DNA of 40,751 bases from positions 1-40,751 of the forward strand of contig JANWYO010000172.1 of the NCBI GenBank assembly GCA_025055215.1, given 5' to 3'. The notes under the pieces are model-generated. The model was not told where the DNA came from and did not search any database. It saw only the letters and a list, made by a program, of their open reading frames with translations. Source of the DNA: Gemmataceae bacterium. GTDB lineage: Bacteria; Planctomycetota; Planctomycetia; Gemmatales; Gemmataceae. The position numbers and the translations under genes are program-made. This document shows, piece by piece, positions 15,445 to 23,959 of the stretch (the stretch's first letter is position 1; each line of letters begins with the position of its first letter).

Positions 15445-16242
15445 ATGCGTGTGAATGTTGTCAAACGCGCCTTGAAGGCCGGTCAACCAACCAGGGGTAC
15501 GTGGCTGTCGCTGGGGAGCATCCCCGTGGCGCGTTTCCTGGCGCGAAGCGGCTTGGCTTGGCTGACGGTGGACATCGAGCACAGCCTGGTGGACATGGAG
15601 ACGGCGACGCACATGTTCGCTTCGATCGCCGACGCCGGCTGCATTGCCCTGGCCCGGGTGCCGTCCAATCGTCACGACCACATCAAGCGCGTCCTTGACA
15701 ATGGGGCCCAAGGAATTGTCGTGCCCATGGTCAACAGTCGGCAGGAGGCGGAGGCCGCCGTCGCCGCCTGCCTCTATCCCCCGCGCGGCACCCGCAGCGT
15801 GGGCGGTTCGTTGCACGCCTTGAATTTCGATACCACCGGCCCGGATTATTTCGCCCACGCCGACGACGAAATCCTCATCGTCTTGCAGTGCGAACACATC
15901 AAGGCCGTGGAGGATGCCGACCGCATTTTCTCCGTCCCGGGAATCGACGCCATCTTCGTCGGACCGCACGACCTGGCGGCCAGCATGCGCGGCCCGGACG
16001 GCAAGCCTCCCAGTGGCGAGGCGACGGCCCAGGCCATGAAGCACATATTGGCCACCTGCCAAAAACATCGCGTCGCCGCCGGCCTCCACGTCTACTCCGC
16101 CGAGGAAGCCTTGGCCCGGATCGAAGAAGGTTGGCGGTTCATCGCCATCGGCAGCGACCTGCGCATGTTACTCGGCGCCGCCGACGACATCGTCCGCAAG
16201 CTTAACCTCAAGCGGTCGGCGGCCGAGATGGCCAAATACTGA
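15445..16242 (+). CDS. HpcH/HpaI-family class II aldolase
   Basis: A 265-residue TIM-barrel aldolase of the 2-dehydro-3-deoxyglucarate / 4-hydroxy-2-oxoheptanedioate type, which splits or forms 2-keto-acid aldols using a divalent metal and pyruvate. Family features are RGTWLSLGSIPVARFLARSG, VDIEHSLVDMET, ALARVPSNRHDHIKRVLDNGAQGIVVPMV, and VGPHDLAASM near the end. The ATG at 15445 has GAGG upstream and starts on a natural N-terminus; the frame upstream is non-coding. The next gene begins 25 nt downstream, so the two probably form an operon. The physiological substrate is not clear. Confidence 0.92.
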   Translation: MRVNVVKRALKAGQPTRGTWLSLGSIPVARFLARSGLAWLTVDIEHSLVDMETATHMFASIADAGCIALARVPSNRHDHIKRVLDNGAQGIVVPMVNSRQEAEAAVAACLYPPRGTRSVGGSLHALNFDTTGPDYFAHADDEILIVLQCEHIKAVEDADRIFSVPGIDAIFVGPHDLAASMRGPDGKPPSGEATAQAMKHILATCQKHRVAAGLHVYSAEEALARIEEGWRFIAIGSDLRMLLGAADDIVRKLNLKRSAAEMAKY

Positions 16243-16267
16243 GGGTCGGCACTACGGCGGAACGAGC

Positions 16268-17356
16268 ATGGCGGCTCCGATCGTGGTTACGGGAGGTGCC
16301 GGCTTCATCGGCAGTCACCTCGTCGCCCGGTTGCTGGAGCGGGGGGCACCGGTTCGCGTCCTGGAAAGACCAGGGGCGGCCATCGATCATCTGCCGCTGC
16401 ACCGGATCGATGTCGTCTTCGCCGACATCCGCCACCCGGAGGCCGTGCGTCGGGCCATGCGGGGATGTGCGGAGGTTTATCACCTGGCGGCCAATCCGCA
16501 GTTGTGGACGCATCCCCGCGGCCAATTTCGCCAAGTCAATTACCTGGGGACGATCCATGTCCTGGAAGCAGGTCTCGAGGCCGGGGCGCGGCGGGTGCTG
16601 CACACGAGCACGGAGAGCATCCTCACACATGTTCGTCAAACCGCTCCCATTTCCGAGGACCAGCAGGTTCCCATCGCAGACGTGTTGGGGCCATATTGCC
16701 GGTCGAAGTGGCTGGCGGAGCGCTTCGCCCTGCGGCTGGCCCGCCGCGGGGCTCCGGTGGTGGTCGTCAATCCAACTTTGCCCATCGGCCCGGGGGACCG
16801 CGGCCGCTCACCGCCGACGCAGATGCTCCTCGATTTCTGTCTTGGTAAGCGACGGGAATACCTCGATGCCGAGCTGAACCTGATCGATGTCCGCGACGTG
16901 GCCGACGGCATGGTGCGGGCGCTGGAGCGCGGCCGAACCGGCCGCCGTTATCTGCTAGGGCACGAGAACTTGTCGATCCGCACCCTGTTTGCTCATCTCG
17001 CCGCCTTGACCGGCTTGCCCGAGCCGCGCTGGCGCGTGCCGTACCCACTGGCCTTGGCAGCTGCCTACGTCAGCGAGTGGATCGCGGACGTCTGGACGCA
17101 CCGGGTACCGACGGCCACCGTCACCGGCGTCAAGTTGACGCGCCGCCGTATGCATTTCGATGCCCGCCGCAGCTTGGACGAACTGGGCCTGAAACCCCGA
17201 CCCATTGCCGTGTCCTTGGGCGAGACCGTCGCCTGGTTTGCGGCCATGGGCTGGCTGCCCGGGCCGCCCTGCCGCGGGATTGGCCCCGACACGCTGGGCA
17301 AGAGCATCATGCCGGCTGAAGGGTCACGAGGAGTTGGTCGGCATCGGGAAGGATGA
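16268..17356 (+). CDS. NAD-dependent sugar epimerase, HpnA-like
   Basis: A 362-residue short-chain dehydrogenase/epimerase. The NAD loop is TGGAGFIGSH (residues 8-17) and the catalytic Tyr-Lys pair is YCRSK near 143. Ser/Thr residues lie in LHTSTESIL. Several stretches match the hopanoid-associated epimerase HpnA pattern closely: AEVYHLAANPQLW, VVVVNPTLPIGPGD, LNLIDVRDVADGM and GRRYLLGHENLSI. HpnA is tied to hopanoid side-chain modification, but no other hopanoid gene is nearby, so the assignment is to the family only. The last 30-odd residues (after GWLPG) look non-conserved, and their codons run 50 nt into the convergent LarA-like gene, as if the stop had drifted. Confidence 0.85.
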   Translation: MAAPIVVTGGAGFIGSHLVARLLERGAPVRVLERPGAAIDHLPLHRIDVVFADIRHPEAVRRAMRGCAEVYHLAANPQLWTHPRGQFRQVNYLGTIHVLEAGLEAGARRVLHTSTESILTHVRQTAPISEDQQVPIADVLGPYCRSKWLAERFALRLARRGAPVVVVNPTLPIGPGDRGRSPPTQMLLDFCLGKRREYLDAELNLIDVRDVADGMVRALERGRTGRRYLLGHENLSIRTLFAHLAALTGLPEPRWRVPYPLALAAAYVSEWIADVWTHRVPTATVTGVKLTRRRMHFDARRSLDELGLKPRPIAVSLGETVAWFAAMGWLPGPPCRGIGPDTLGKSIMPAEGSRGVGRHREG

Positions 17357-18512
17357 GGACAAAGTCGTCGCGGCGGAAGAGCCGCTCGATTTGGCCCGCA
17401 TGCTGCAACGGGATGGCGAACAGCTCTTCGACGATTTCGGCCGGCCAATCGCTGAGGAGGTAAACCTGGGCCTTCTCAGCGGCGCTGATCCAGGCTTCGA
17501 CGGCGGCGTGGTCTGGGGGTGGCTGTTGCCGCAGCCGGGCCAGGGCCTCGGCCGGGTTGTCGGCCTCTCGCAGGAATTCGCCCACGGGGCCCAGCGCTGG
17601 GGCAGCCTGGCAAAGGAGGGCGATGCGGCCGCCGGGGCGAACTACCTCTGCCGCCGTGTGCAGGGCCCGCGCCAAGGTGGCGAAGTCGTGCCGCCGTCGG
17701 TTTCCCGTGAGCGTGGCAATAACCACGTCTGCCGGCCTTTCGACCGTTTTCCGCCACCGGGCGGCGAGGAGGCGGTCGCCGGCCGACCCCGAGTCGGCCA
17801 GGCCGCCGAGGACGTGAACGATGTCGTCTCCGCTGCCAGCGATGACCTGAACGAAGAACGGCGCGCCTAACAGCCAGGCGACCTCGGCGGCCTCCCGACG
17901 GGCGGAGGCCGACTCCACGCCAGCGCGTGGCCAGGAGCCGGTCAGGGCCGCCCGCGTGCTGCTGTCGCTGAAGGCGGGATACAACGCCCCCTCGCAGCCG
18001 GCGTGTCCTTGGGCGCCGGCGAATGTCCGCCGGGTCAAGACCACCAGCTGGTCAGCATCCACCAGGGTCCGATTGAGGTAGATGCGGCGTCCCTGGCGCG
18101 TGGTGGCCAGGTACGCCAGCCGACGCCGATCGCCAGGGTCGTGGACCTCGACCCGTACTTCCTGGTAGTCTTCGGGCAACTCCTCCAGCCAGTCTTGGGA
18201 CGAACTTGTGGGGGAACACAGAAGTGTTGTCGCCGACAGGGCCACCTGCGCTCGGCGAATATGCCGAAGGATCGGCAGGAGGAGTTCCGGCAGGCGGGGG
18301 AGGGACTCATCGACGACGATGGCCACGCGGTCGTCGGGTGTCAGCGCCTGCCGCAGGGACGGGAAGCCCAAGGGAGTTTCCAGGGCGGCGTCCACCGCCG
18401 CCGCTGGGTCGGCCAGCGCCGGGACGGCGGGCGTCCCGTGGAGGCTCAGCAGCCGTTGGTCGGCCACCTCGACCTCCACCTCGCGCTGACCGTATCGAAT
18501 GGCCACGCGCAT
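17307..18512 (-). CDS. LarA-like (DUF2088) protein lacking the usual catalytic residues
   Basis: A 401-residue protein with the two-domain layout of nickel-pincer lactate racemase LarA: an N-terminal DUF2088-type half (PDDRVAIVVDES, about 59-70) and a C-terminal half with GSGDDIVHVLGG and ADVVIATLTGN. In LarA the pincer cofactor is bound to a Lys in an A-G-x-x-G-G-x-K-x-x-x-P-G segment and two His act as bases. Here the corresponding segment is QGHAGCEGALYPAFSD (about 168-183), with one His but no Lys. The first catalytic His region (A-T-G-T-H-R in LarA) reads ATTLLCSPT. Racemase activity is therefore doubtful. ATG 18512 is chosen because the frame above it is not LarA-like. Divergent from the YfhO-like gene. 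Confidence 0.75.
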   Translation of the reverse strand: MRVAIRYGQREVEVEVADQRLLSLHGTPAVPALADPAAAVDAALETPLGFPSLRQALTPDDRVAIVVDESLPRLPELLLPILRHIRRAQVALSATTLLCSPTSSSQDWLEELPEDYQEVRVEVHDPGDRRRLAYLATTRQGRRIYLNRTLVDADQLVVLTRRTFAGAQGHAGCEGALYPAFSDSSTRAALTGSWPRAGVESASARREAAEVAWLLGAPFFVQVIAGSGDDIVHVLGGLADSGSAGDRLLAARWRKTVERPADVVIATLTGNRRRHDFATLARALHTAAEVVRPGGRIALLCQAAPALGPVGEFLREADNPAEALARLRQQPPPDHAAVEAWISAAEKAQVYLLSDWPAEIVEELFAIPLQHAGQIERLFRRDDFVLILPDADQLLVTLQPA

Positions 18513-18710
18513 CGAATCGCCCCGGATGCCCCTTATGTCGCCAATCTCCCTCCGTTCCCGAAATATACTCGTGCGACCGTGCGAAGGGAATGTGCGGCCG
18601 ACGGCCGCGAATTGCCCCGCCTGCCTTCTTGGGGCTGGGTCGATATTCCAGGCTATGGGCCGAGTCGCTCGGTCGGCCGGCACCAGGAATCCTGTCCGCG
18701 GAGTGGCACC

Positions 18711-21095
18711 GTGTGGAATCGGCTGCGGCCCTACGGAATCCTGACAGCTCTCCTGCTCGTCTTTTTCGCTCCCTTGCTCGGCCGGGCGGACGGCGTGCTG
18801 TATTCCGACCACTCCGATTTGCTGGCGATGCATCTGCCCGCCAAGCGGTTCTGGGTGCGGAGCGTGCGCGAAACGGGGGAATGGCCGTTGTGGTGCCCCG
18901 ACCGGTTCGCGGGGGCCCCGTTTGTCCACGACATCCAAGTAGGGATGTTCTATCCGCCGCATTGGCTTTTGCTGTTGCTGCCGCTGGATGTGCTGCCGGC
19001 TGGGGCGAGTTGGCTGGTGGTCGCGCAGCTGCTCGTTGGTGGCTGGGGCATGTACGCCTACGCCCGCCATCGAGGCCTTTCCGACTCCGGTGCCCTGACG
19101 GCAGCCATCGGCTTCATGTTCGCCGGAAGCTGGCTGGTTCCCGTGTTGATGGCAGGCCATACCGTCGCCCTTGGGCTGGCTTGGCTGCCGGTGGTCCTGC
19201 TCAAGCTGGAACGGGCAGTGGTCCAACGGAGCCTGTGGCAATCCACCTGCGCGGGCGTGGCCGGGGCCTTTCTCGCCCTGGGTACCCATCCGCAATGGAC
19301 CCTTTATGCCACCCTCTTCGTCTTCCTCTGGACGCTAGAGTTGCCACTACGAGACGCCGGGCTGATCGAGCCAGATCGTCCTGTTTCCGGGGGGCGGCTG
19401 GCGGCCGCCCTCGGCCGATGGCTCGGCCACGGACTTTGGGCGGGCATCGTGACGCTCGGGCTGACCGCGATCCAATGGTTGCCGACGATGGAAGCGGCCG
19501 CGGCCTCCAGCCGAAGCCTGGGGACGCCAACTGGCTCGCCGCTGTTCGCTGGCGTGCACCTGGTGTTGAACCTGGTCGGTCCGGCGCGAGTCCGGTACGC
19601 CTTTCCCCACGACACTCTGTACTGGGAAGGCCGCGGCAACCTCCCGTTGCTCTGGACCGCGTTGGCCATTCTGGCGCCCTGGCTGGGAGGCCGGCGGGAG
19701 CGCTTTCAAGCTTTCGCAGTGGCACTGCTGATGGCCTTCGCGTGCGGCGGTTGGTTCATCGTCCAGGATTGGCCTGTTTTCCGCTATTTCCGCGCCCCGG
19801 CGCGGATGCTGGTCGTCCTGGCGCTGCCGCTCGCCTTCATGGCCGGGCAGGTCAGCGAACGGCTACTTGACAACCTGGACGCTCGTCGGCATCGCCGCGC
19901 CGTCGCGGCGTGGCTCATGCTCCTGAGCGGCCTTGCGCTGTTGGTCGGCGGGCATACCCTCTTGCTCCGCAGCCAGCAAGTGCCCCTGGAAAGCCATCCC
20001 TACTGGTGGTCGCTTGTCGTGAGCGCGCCGCTCCTGACGGTGTTACTGGCTCTCCCCATCGGCCCGGCCCCCTGGCGCTCGTCGGCTTGGGTGGCGGTGG
20101 CGCTGGCCGACCTGTGGGCGTTGAGTTGGCCGTTGGTCCAGGTGCGGAACGCCGCCGACATCTATGCTCCCACCCGAAGCGTGGAGTATCTGCTCCAACA
20201 AGCACCGGCGTCAGGGCGCGTGCTGGAGCACAGCCATCCCGGCCTCCCGCCATCCGCCACGCCCTTGGGCCGGGGCGCGCCCTTGGCCCTGTGGTATGGC
20301 ATCCAGGCAGTGGGCGGCTACTCTCCTCTCGATGTCCGGCGCTTCAAGGAATACCTGCTATTGATGGCTGGCCGGGACCAGCCCCTGCGCTCCGACGAGG
20401 CTGGCCCCTTCAACTCGCCGGTGCTCGCCGATGTCCCCGTGCGCTGGCGTCGGCTCGCCGACCTTCTCGGCGTGGCCTATGTGATTCGCCCCAGCGACCA
20501 ACCGCTTGATCCGGCGGAAGGATGGCAGCCCGTCTTGCTGGATCTCCGGCCGGTAGTTTTTGACTTTGTAGGCGGCGGTCTCCGGACCCTGCCGCCGCAC
20601 ACGGTCTATCGCAACGAGCAAGTCTTGCCTCGGGCCTTTGTCGTTCCCCGCGCGGAGTCTTTGCCGACTGACCGCGCGGCGATCGTGGCCGCTCTCCGCG
20701 CGGCGGATTTTCGGCAAACGGTGTACTTGGAGGAGTGGGAGGCACGGAACGATGCGGTGTCGGACGGGCGCTTTCAGCCGGCGGAAATCGCGGACTATAG
20801 GCCAAACCGCGTCACACTTCGGGCTTGCGCCCGGGCTCCGAGTTACCTGGTCTTGACCGATGTCTGGTTTCCGGGGTGGGAGGCGACTGTCGACGGCAAG
20901 CCGGCACGGGTGTACCGGGCCAACCTCCTCTTCCGAGCAGTGATCCTCTCCGCCGGTGAACATGAGGTGGTATTTTCGTTCAATCCGGCGACGTACCTTT
21001 GGGGTCGAAGGGTCAGTCTGTTGACCTTGGCCGGCGTCGGGGTGGGGCTGGCCGTGGCCTGGGGGCGTCGGCACCGGGGCGCGGCCGGGGGCTGA
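18711..21095 (+). CDS. YfhO-like polytopic membrane protein
   Basis: A 794-residue integral membrane protein. About eleven to twelve hydrophobic segments lie between residues 8 and 480 (for example GILTALLLVFFAPLLG and WLLLLLPLDVLPAGASWLVV), plus a last one near the C-terminus. A soluble C-terminal part ends YLVLTDVWFPGWEATVDGKP...GEHEVVFSFNP, which is the YfhO signature. YfhO proteins have a GT-C glycosyltransferase-like fold and take part in sugar modification of envelope polymers. An early SDHSDLLAMHLP loop fits the acidic first loop of GT-C enzymes. The GTG at 18711 has GCGGAG upstream and starts immediately before the first membrane helix; the open frame upstream is antisense to the LarA-like gene. 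Confidence 0.85.
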   Translation: MWNRLRPYGILTALLLVFFAPLLGRADGVLYSDHSDLLAMHLPAKRFWVRSVRETGEWPLWCPDRFAGAPFVHDIQVGMFYPPHWLLLLLPLDVLPAGASWLVVAQLLVGGWGMYAYARHRGLSDSGALTAAIGFMFAGSWLVPVLMAGHTVALGLAWLPVVLLKLERAVVQRSLWQSTCAGVAGAFLALGTHPQWTLYATLFVFLWTLELPLRDAGLIEPDRPVSGGRLAAALGRWLGHGLWAGIVTLGLTAIQWLPTMEAAAASSRSLGTPTGSPLFAGVHLVLNLVGPARVRYAFPHDTLYWEGRGNLPLLWTALAILAPWLGGRRERFQAFAVALLMAFACGGWFIVQDWPVFRYFRAPARMLVVLALPLAFMAGQVSERLLDNLDARRHRRAVAAWLMLLSGLALLVGGHTLLLRSQQVPLESHPYWWSLVVSAPLLTVLLALPIGPAPWRSSAWVAVALADLWALSWPLVQVRNAADIYAPTRSVEYLLQQAPASGRVLEHSHPGLPPSATPLGRGAPLALWYGIQAVGGYSPLDVRRFKEYLLLMAGRDQPLRSDEAGPFNSPVLADVPVRWRRLADLLGVAYVIRPSDQPLDPAEGWQPVLLDLRPVVFDFVGGGLRTLPPHTVYRNEQVLPRAFVVPRAESLPTDRAAIVAALRAADFRQTVYLEEWEARNDAVSDGRFQPAEIADYRPNRVTLRACARAPSYLVLTDVWFPGWEATVDGKPARVYRANLLFRAVILSAGEHEVVFSFNPATYLWGRRVSLLTLAGVGVGLAVAWGRRHRGAAGG

Positions 21096-21109
21096 CCCGG
21101 CGACCGCGC

Positions 21110-22606
21110 TCACGGCTTGCGGGAGGTCGGACCGCCCGCTCCCAAGGTCTGACGGAACTTTCGCAGCGCTGCCTGACGCTGCGGATCATTTTCCGGATCG
21201 TCCAAGGGGAGAGGCTCTAGACTGGAACCGGGTCGGAGGGTGTGCAGTTGATACCACTCCTTGAGCTTACGGTTCAATTCCGGCGACAAGGGCATTTCGC
21301 ACCCGGGATCGGGACGGACCCCCCAATCGTCGCTCGGCTTGCTCTCCGGAAACCGATGCAGGGGCTTGCCATTGCCGCGGATAAAACTGCCGCTGGTCAC
21401 TTTCAGCTGAAGCTCGGGAATGGGAAGGTTCGGCAAGATTGTCTGGATAGTCCCCTTGCCGAAGGTGCGTTCGCCGAAAATGATTGCCCGCTGGTTGTCC
21501 TGCAAGGCGGCGGCGATGAGTTCGCCGCCGCCGGTGGTTTGGCCGCTGACCAGCGCCAGCAGAGGCACGTCTGCCAACGCGTTGTCTGCCGACGGTTGGA
21601 ACGGATCGGCGAGGGCATTTTTGTTGCGATATTGGGCCTTGGCGATCGGCCCGTCCGGAACAAATAGCCGGGCGATGTTGGCAGCCTCCTGAAGCGAGCC
21701 GCCGGGGCACCAGCGTAAATCGAGGATCACGCCACTCAGCCCCTCGGGCTTGAGGCGGAGCAACACGGTGCGCAGCTGATACGCCACGCCAGGTTCGAGG
21801 CTGCCGAAGCGCACATAAGCGATGCGCCGCCGCTCGTCCAAGTACCAGTTCCAGGTGTTGTCGAAGCGGCGGTTGACCCCGGCGATCCACTCGGGGTCAA
21901 ACGGCTCGCACGTCAAGACCGCCGTGCGGACGGAAGGGCCGCGTCGCACTGTCAGGGAGAAGCGCTGGGCACCTCGAGCGTCATCGAAGTCTTGCCGGAG
22001 TACCGCGGCACTGGCCGCGTTGACCGGCCGGCCTTCGATTTCAGTGATGACGTCGCCAGGCCGAAGGCCGGCCCGCTGCGCGGGGCTTCCGGGGATGACA
22101 TCGCGAATGGTGAGCGGGCCATTGCCGACACTCGGGGCGAACACCAGGCCCACGCCCAGCTCGCCCCTGGCGCGGCGCGACTCTTCCTCGGGGAGGAGCA
22201 TCGTGTGCGGGTCGAGCGCCCGGGCCACGGCCCGCAGGCTGACGATCAGGGCCTGATTGCCACTGAGTTCCTCGGCCGCGGCCAGGTTTCCATGCGCCCG
22301 GGTCAGGATGCTCATCAACTCCAACTGAGTACTGGCCTGGTCGATCTCCGCGAGCAGACGAGGCGGGACCGGCTGGCGGACCACTTCGTACAACCCGGCC
22401 ACCGCCGCCCTCACCAGGTCGGCCCGTTCGACGGGCCGCACGTAGACCTCCGCGATTTCGTTCAAAACGGTGAACAGGTCGCGGGCAAACTTGATGCTCT
22501 CGGCCGACGGTGCCACCGAGTGGTTCGGTCGCGAGGCAGGCGTCGTCGCTGCATCCAGGCTCGCGACCACTGCCAGGACTAGCGGAACAGCCAGCAGACG
22601 AGACAT
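21110..22606 (-). CDS. S41-family (C-terminal processing protease-like) protein with PDZ domain; nucleophile Ser replaced
   Basis: A 498-residue exported protein with signal peptide SRLLAVPLVLAVVASLDAA. A helical region is followed by a PDZ domain (about 148-223, GVGLVF...PGSPAQRAGLRPGDVITEI). The S41 core then follows, with RIAYVRFGSLEPG, GVILDLRWCPGGSL and RAIIFGERTFGKGTIQ. In CtpA/Prc the catalytic Ser lies 25 residues before the Lys of F-G-K-G, inside S-A-S-A-S-E. Here the Lys (384) is kept, but that position is Gly359 in SGQTTGGGE. Activity by the usual Ser/Lys dyad is not possible; a neighbouring Thr might substitute, or it may be a binding-only form. ATG 22606 gives the cleanest signal peptide; another at 22621 is possible. 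Confidence 0.88.
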   Translation of the reverse strand: MSRLLAVPLVLAVVASLDAATTPASRPNHSVAPSAESIKFARDLFTVLNEIAEVYVRPVERADLVRAAVAGLYEVVRQPVPPRLLAEIDQASTQLELMSILTRAHGNLAAAEELSGNQALIVSLRAVARALDPHTMLLPEEESRRARGELGVGLVFAPSVGNGPLTIRDVIPGSPAQRAGLRPGDVITEIEGRPVNAASAAVLRQDFDDARGAQRFSLTVRRGPSVRTAVLTCEPFDPEWIAGVNRRFDNTWNWYLDERRRIAYVRFGSLEPGVAYQLRTVLLRLKPEGLSGVILDLRWCPGGSLQEAANIARLFVPDGPIAKAQYRNKNALADPFQPSADNALADVPLLALVSGQTTGGGELIAAALQDNQRAIIFGERTFGKGTIQTILPNLPIPELQLKVTSGSFIRGNGKPLHRFPESKPSDDWGVRPDPGCEMPLSPELNRKLKEWYQLHTLRPGSSLEPLPLDDPENDPQRQAALRKFRQTLGAGGPTSRKP

Positions 22607-22644
22607 GGTTTTTCCCCGCATGAGTGGGCAAGCTCTGCCCAAGA

Positions 22645-22673
22645 ATCATAATTCAAAGCGCCGTCCGTCTAAA
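22645..22673 (-). promoter_or_regulatory. Promoter candidate for the S41-family gene
   Basis: On the minus strand TTTAGA (22668-22673) is followed after 17 nt by TATGAT (22645-22650). Matches to consensus are four of six and five of six. The -10 is about 38 nt from the ATG at 22606. Confidence 0.5.
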
Positions 22674-22707
22674 GACCAAAAGCAGGGAAGGTGTCCCTTC
22701 GTCGTCG

Positions 22708-22877
22708 GGGCAAAGGTGCGGCGACGGTGAAAAATTGATCGGTTCGCGCTCGCGCGAGGATGCGTGACCAGTGCGGGGCGCGCAGCGAGCGCCCATTCAG
22801 GAGGGTGAGTTGAGGTATCGGCGTGGCGCGGCGAAAAACCGCTTGCAGCGCTTCACCCGCCCCCCAAGTGGGTGCCC
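22708..22877 (+). repeat. Interspersed repeat, copy D
   Basis: It has the G-rich leader (GTCGGGGCAAAGGTGCGGCGACGG), then GATCGGTTCGCGCTCGCG and GAGGATG, GTGCGGGGCGCGCAGCGAGC, ATCGGCG, a GCGG-CGAAAAA-CCGC hairpin, and CAGCGCTTCACCCGCC...GTGGGTGCCC at its end. It lies upstream of the S41-family gene in the reverse direction and downstream of the minus-strand hypothetical. Confidence 0.6.
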
Positions 22878-23106
22878 CAGCGGGGGTCGGCTGCGTTATG
22901 ACCCGGCGATGCAATTCGTGTTATCCCGCGGCGTTGTCCCGAGCGATGCCGTGGACCCTGACTGCGGACGGCGCTACCGATGCCAAGACCGTGCAAGTTC
23001 CTGCGTCGAGACCGGCGAGTTCGCGGGGTTTCGCCTCGGCATCCGAGCGAAGATGCTGTCGGCACGCGAGTGCCACGGGAGCGGCGGCCCGGGGACGGCA
23101 AGTGGC
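22878..23106. other. Intergenic, nothing recognised
   Basis: Between repeat copy D and the hypothetical gene I see no RNA gene, no supported coding frame and no clear hairpin. Confidence 0.4.
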
Positions 23107-23457
23107 TTAGAGCCTGAACCGGCGGTTCTCATGTGACAGGATGTGGAGCATCAGCTCGCATGGGTCATGGACGGTGTTCGGCAATGGCCAGCTGAAGCGC
23201 TCCGTGGCGGCGAGTTGAACGGCGGCGGCCCGCTGCTGGCGGTGACACCACAGTTCCACGAATCGACCGAGGGCACGGGCCCGCCGGCACAGCGCCTGAG
23301 CCGCGTGCCACGCCGCCTGTTCCGAGGAAGACACTGCCACCAAGTCCTCAACCCGCTGGGCCAGCCATTCCATGAGAATGCGGGCCTCGGGGTCGCCTAG
23401 ACCCCGTGTCAGTGCCTCATCCCGAAGAACACGGCGCACTAACGGACCCGCCCTCAT
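23107..23457 (-). CDS. Hypothetical helical protein
   Basis: A 116-residue frame with protein-like composition: mostly amphipathic helices (EARILMEWLAQRVEDLVAV, EQAAWHAAQALCRRARALGRFVELW) and a C-terminal block TVHDPCELMLHILSHENRRFRL. Three cysteines and several Trp are spaced as in a folded protein rather than a shadow frame. I recognise no family. Starts available are ATG 23457 or GTG 23463; AGGGGGG upstream fits either. It is flanked on both sides by copies of the interspersed repeat (D downstream, F upstream), so it is either a small cargo-like gene between repeats or an ordinary orphan gene. Confidence 0.55.
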   Translation of the reverse strand: MRAGPLVRRVLRDEALTRGLGDPEARILMEWLAQRVEDLVAVSSSEQAAWHAAQALCRRARALGRFVELWCHRQQRAAAVQLAATERFSWPLPNTVHDPCELMLHILSHENRRFRL

Positions 23458-23633
23458 AAGCACCCGTTCCCCCCTGGCCCGATCACCGCTCTCAGATCGG
23501 ATTCGCGGGCGGTGTCCCCCCGGGCCGACAACGAGTTCTGAGTCCTTCCTTCAGGAGAGCGGGGCTTATAGCGGCCCGAATGGTGAAGAGCAACACCAGT
23601 TCTTCACAGGGGATCCCTTCCGGATTTCGGCGT

Positions 23634-23805
23634 GGGTGGGGCGGCGGAGACCGATTGATTAATCGGTTCGCGCCCGCAGGAGGGTGTCAGACGCACGCTG
23701 GGCACCACCCAGCGAACGCGGAACGAGCAATCGGAAGTGCCAAGCGGGCAATCGGCGGGAAGCGGGGAAAACGGTTGCCTCGAACGCGTGACTCTGCCGC
23801 AAACG
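23634..23805 (+). repeat. Interspersed repeat, copy F
   Basis: Leader GGTGGGGCGGCGGAGACC, then AATCGGTTCGCGCCCGCAGG and AGGGTG, CGCTGGGCACCACCCAGCG (a local 7-bp hairpin), CGGAACGAGCAA, CAATCGGCGGGAAGCGGGGAAAACGG, and a more diverged 3' end. It lies in the leader region of the acyltransferase/ligase gene, about 0.8 kb from copy D in the same orientation. Confidence 0.55.
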
Positions 23806-23959
23806 CCATAGATGCAGCGTCTTGACAGGGGGCTCGCGCCGGCAAGACGGGAAAAGGCGGGTTAGGGCCTGGCCCGCCTTGACGCTACTGGTTGCGGGAA
23901 GTACCTTGCCTCACGGCGCCGCCGAAGCATGGCGGGGCCGCCCCTGCGGAGGACAGGCA

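Noticed and set aside
18206-19870. 554-codon plus-strand frame within the YfhO-like gene
   Set aside because: Wrong frame of the membrane protein; Arg/Pro-rich, no helices.
22708-23805. CRISPR array suggested by recurring blocks
   Set aside because: Copies are about 170 bp, imperfect, spaced irregularly and scattered over 28 kb in both directions; no short identical repeats or cas genes.
23822-23959. TTG start and 46 extra N-terminal residues for the acyltransferase/ligase
   Set aside because: The GTG at 23960 has a strong Shine-Dalgarno and begins at the first membrane helix.
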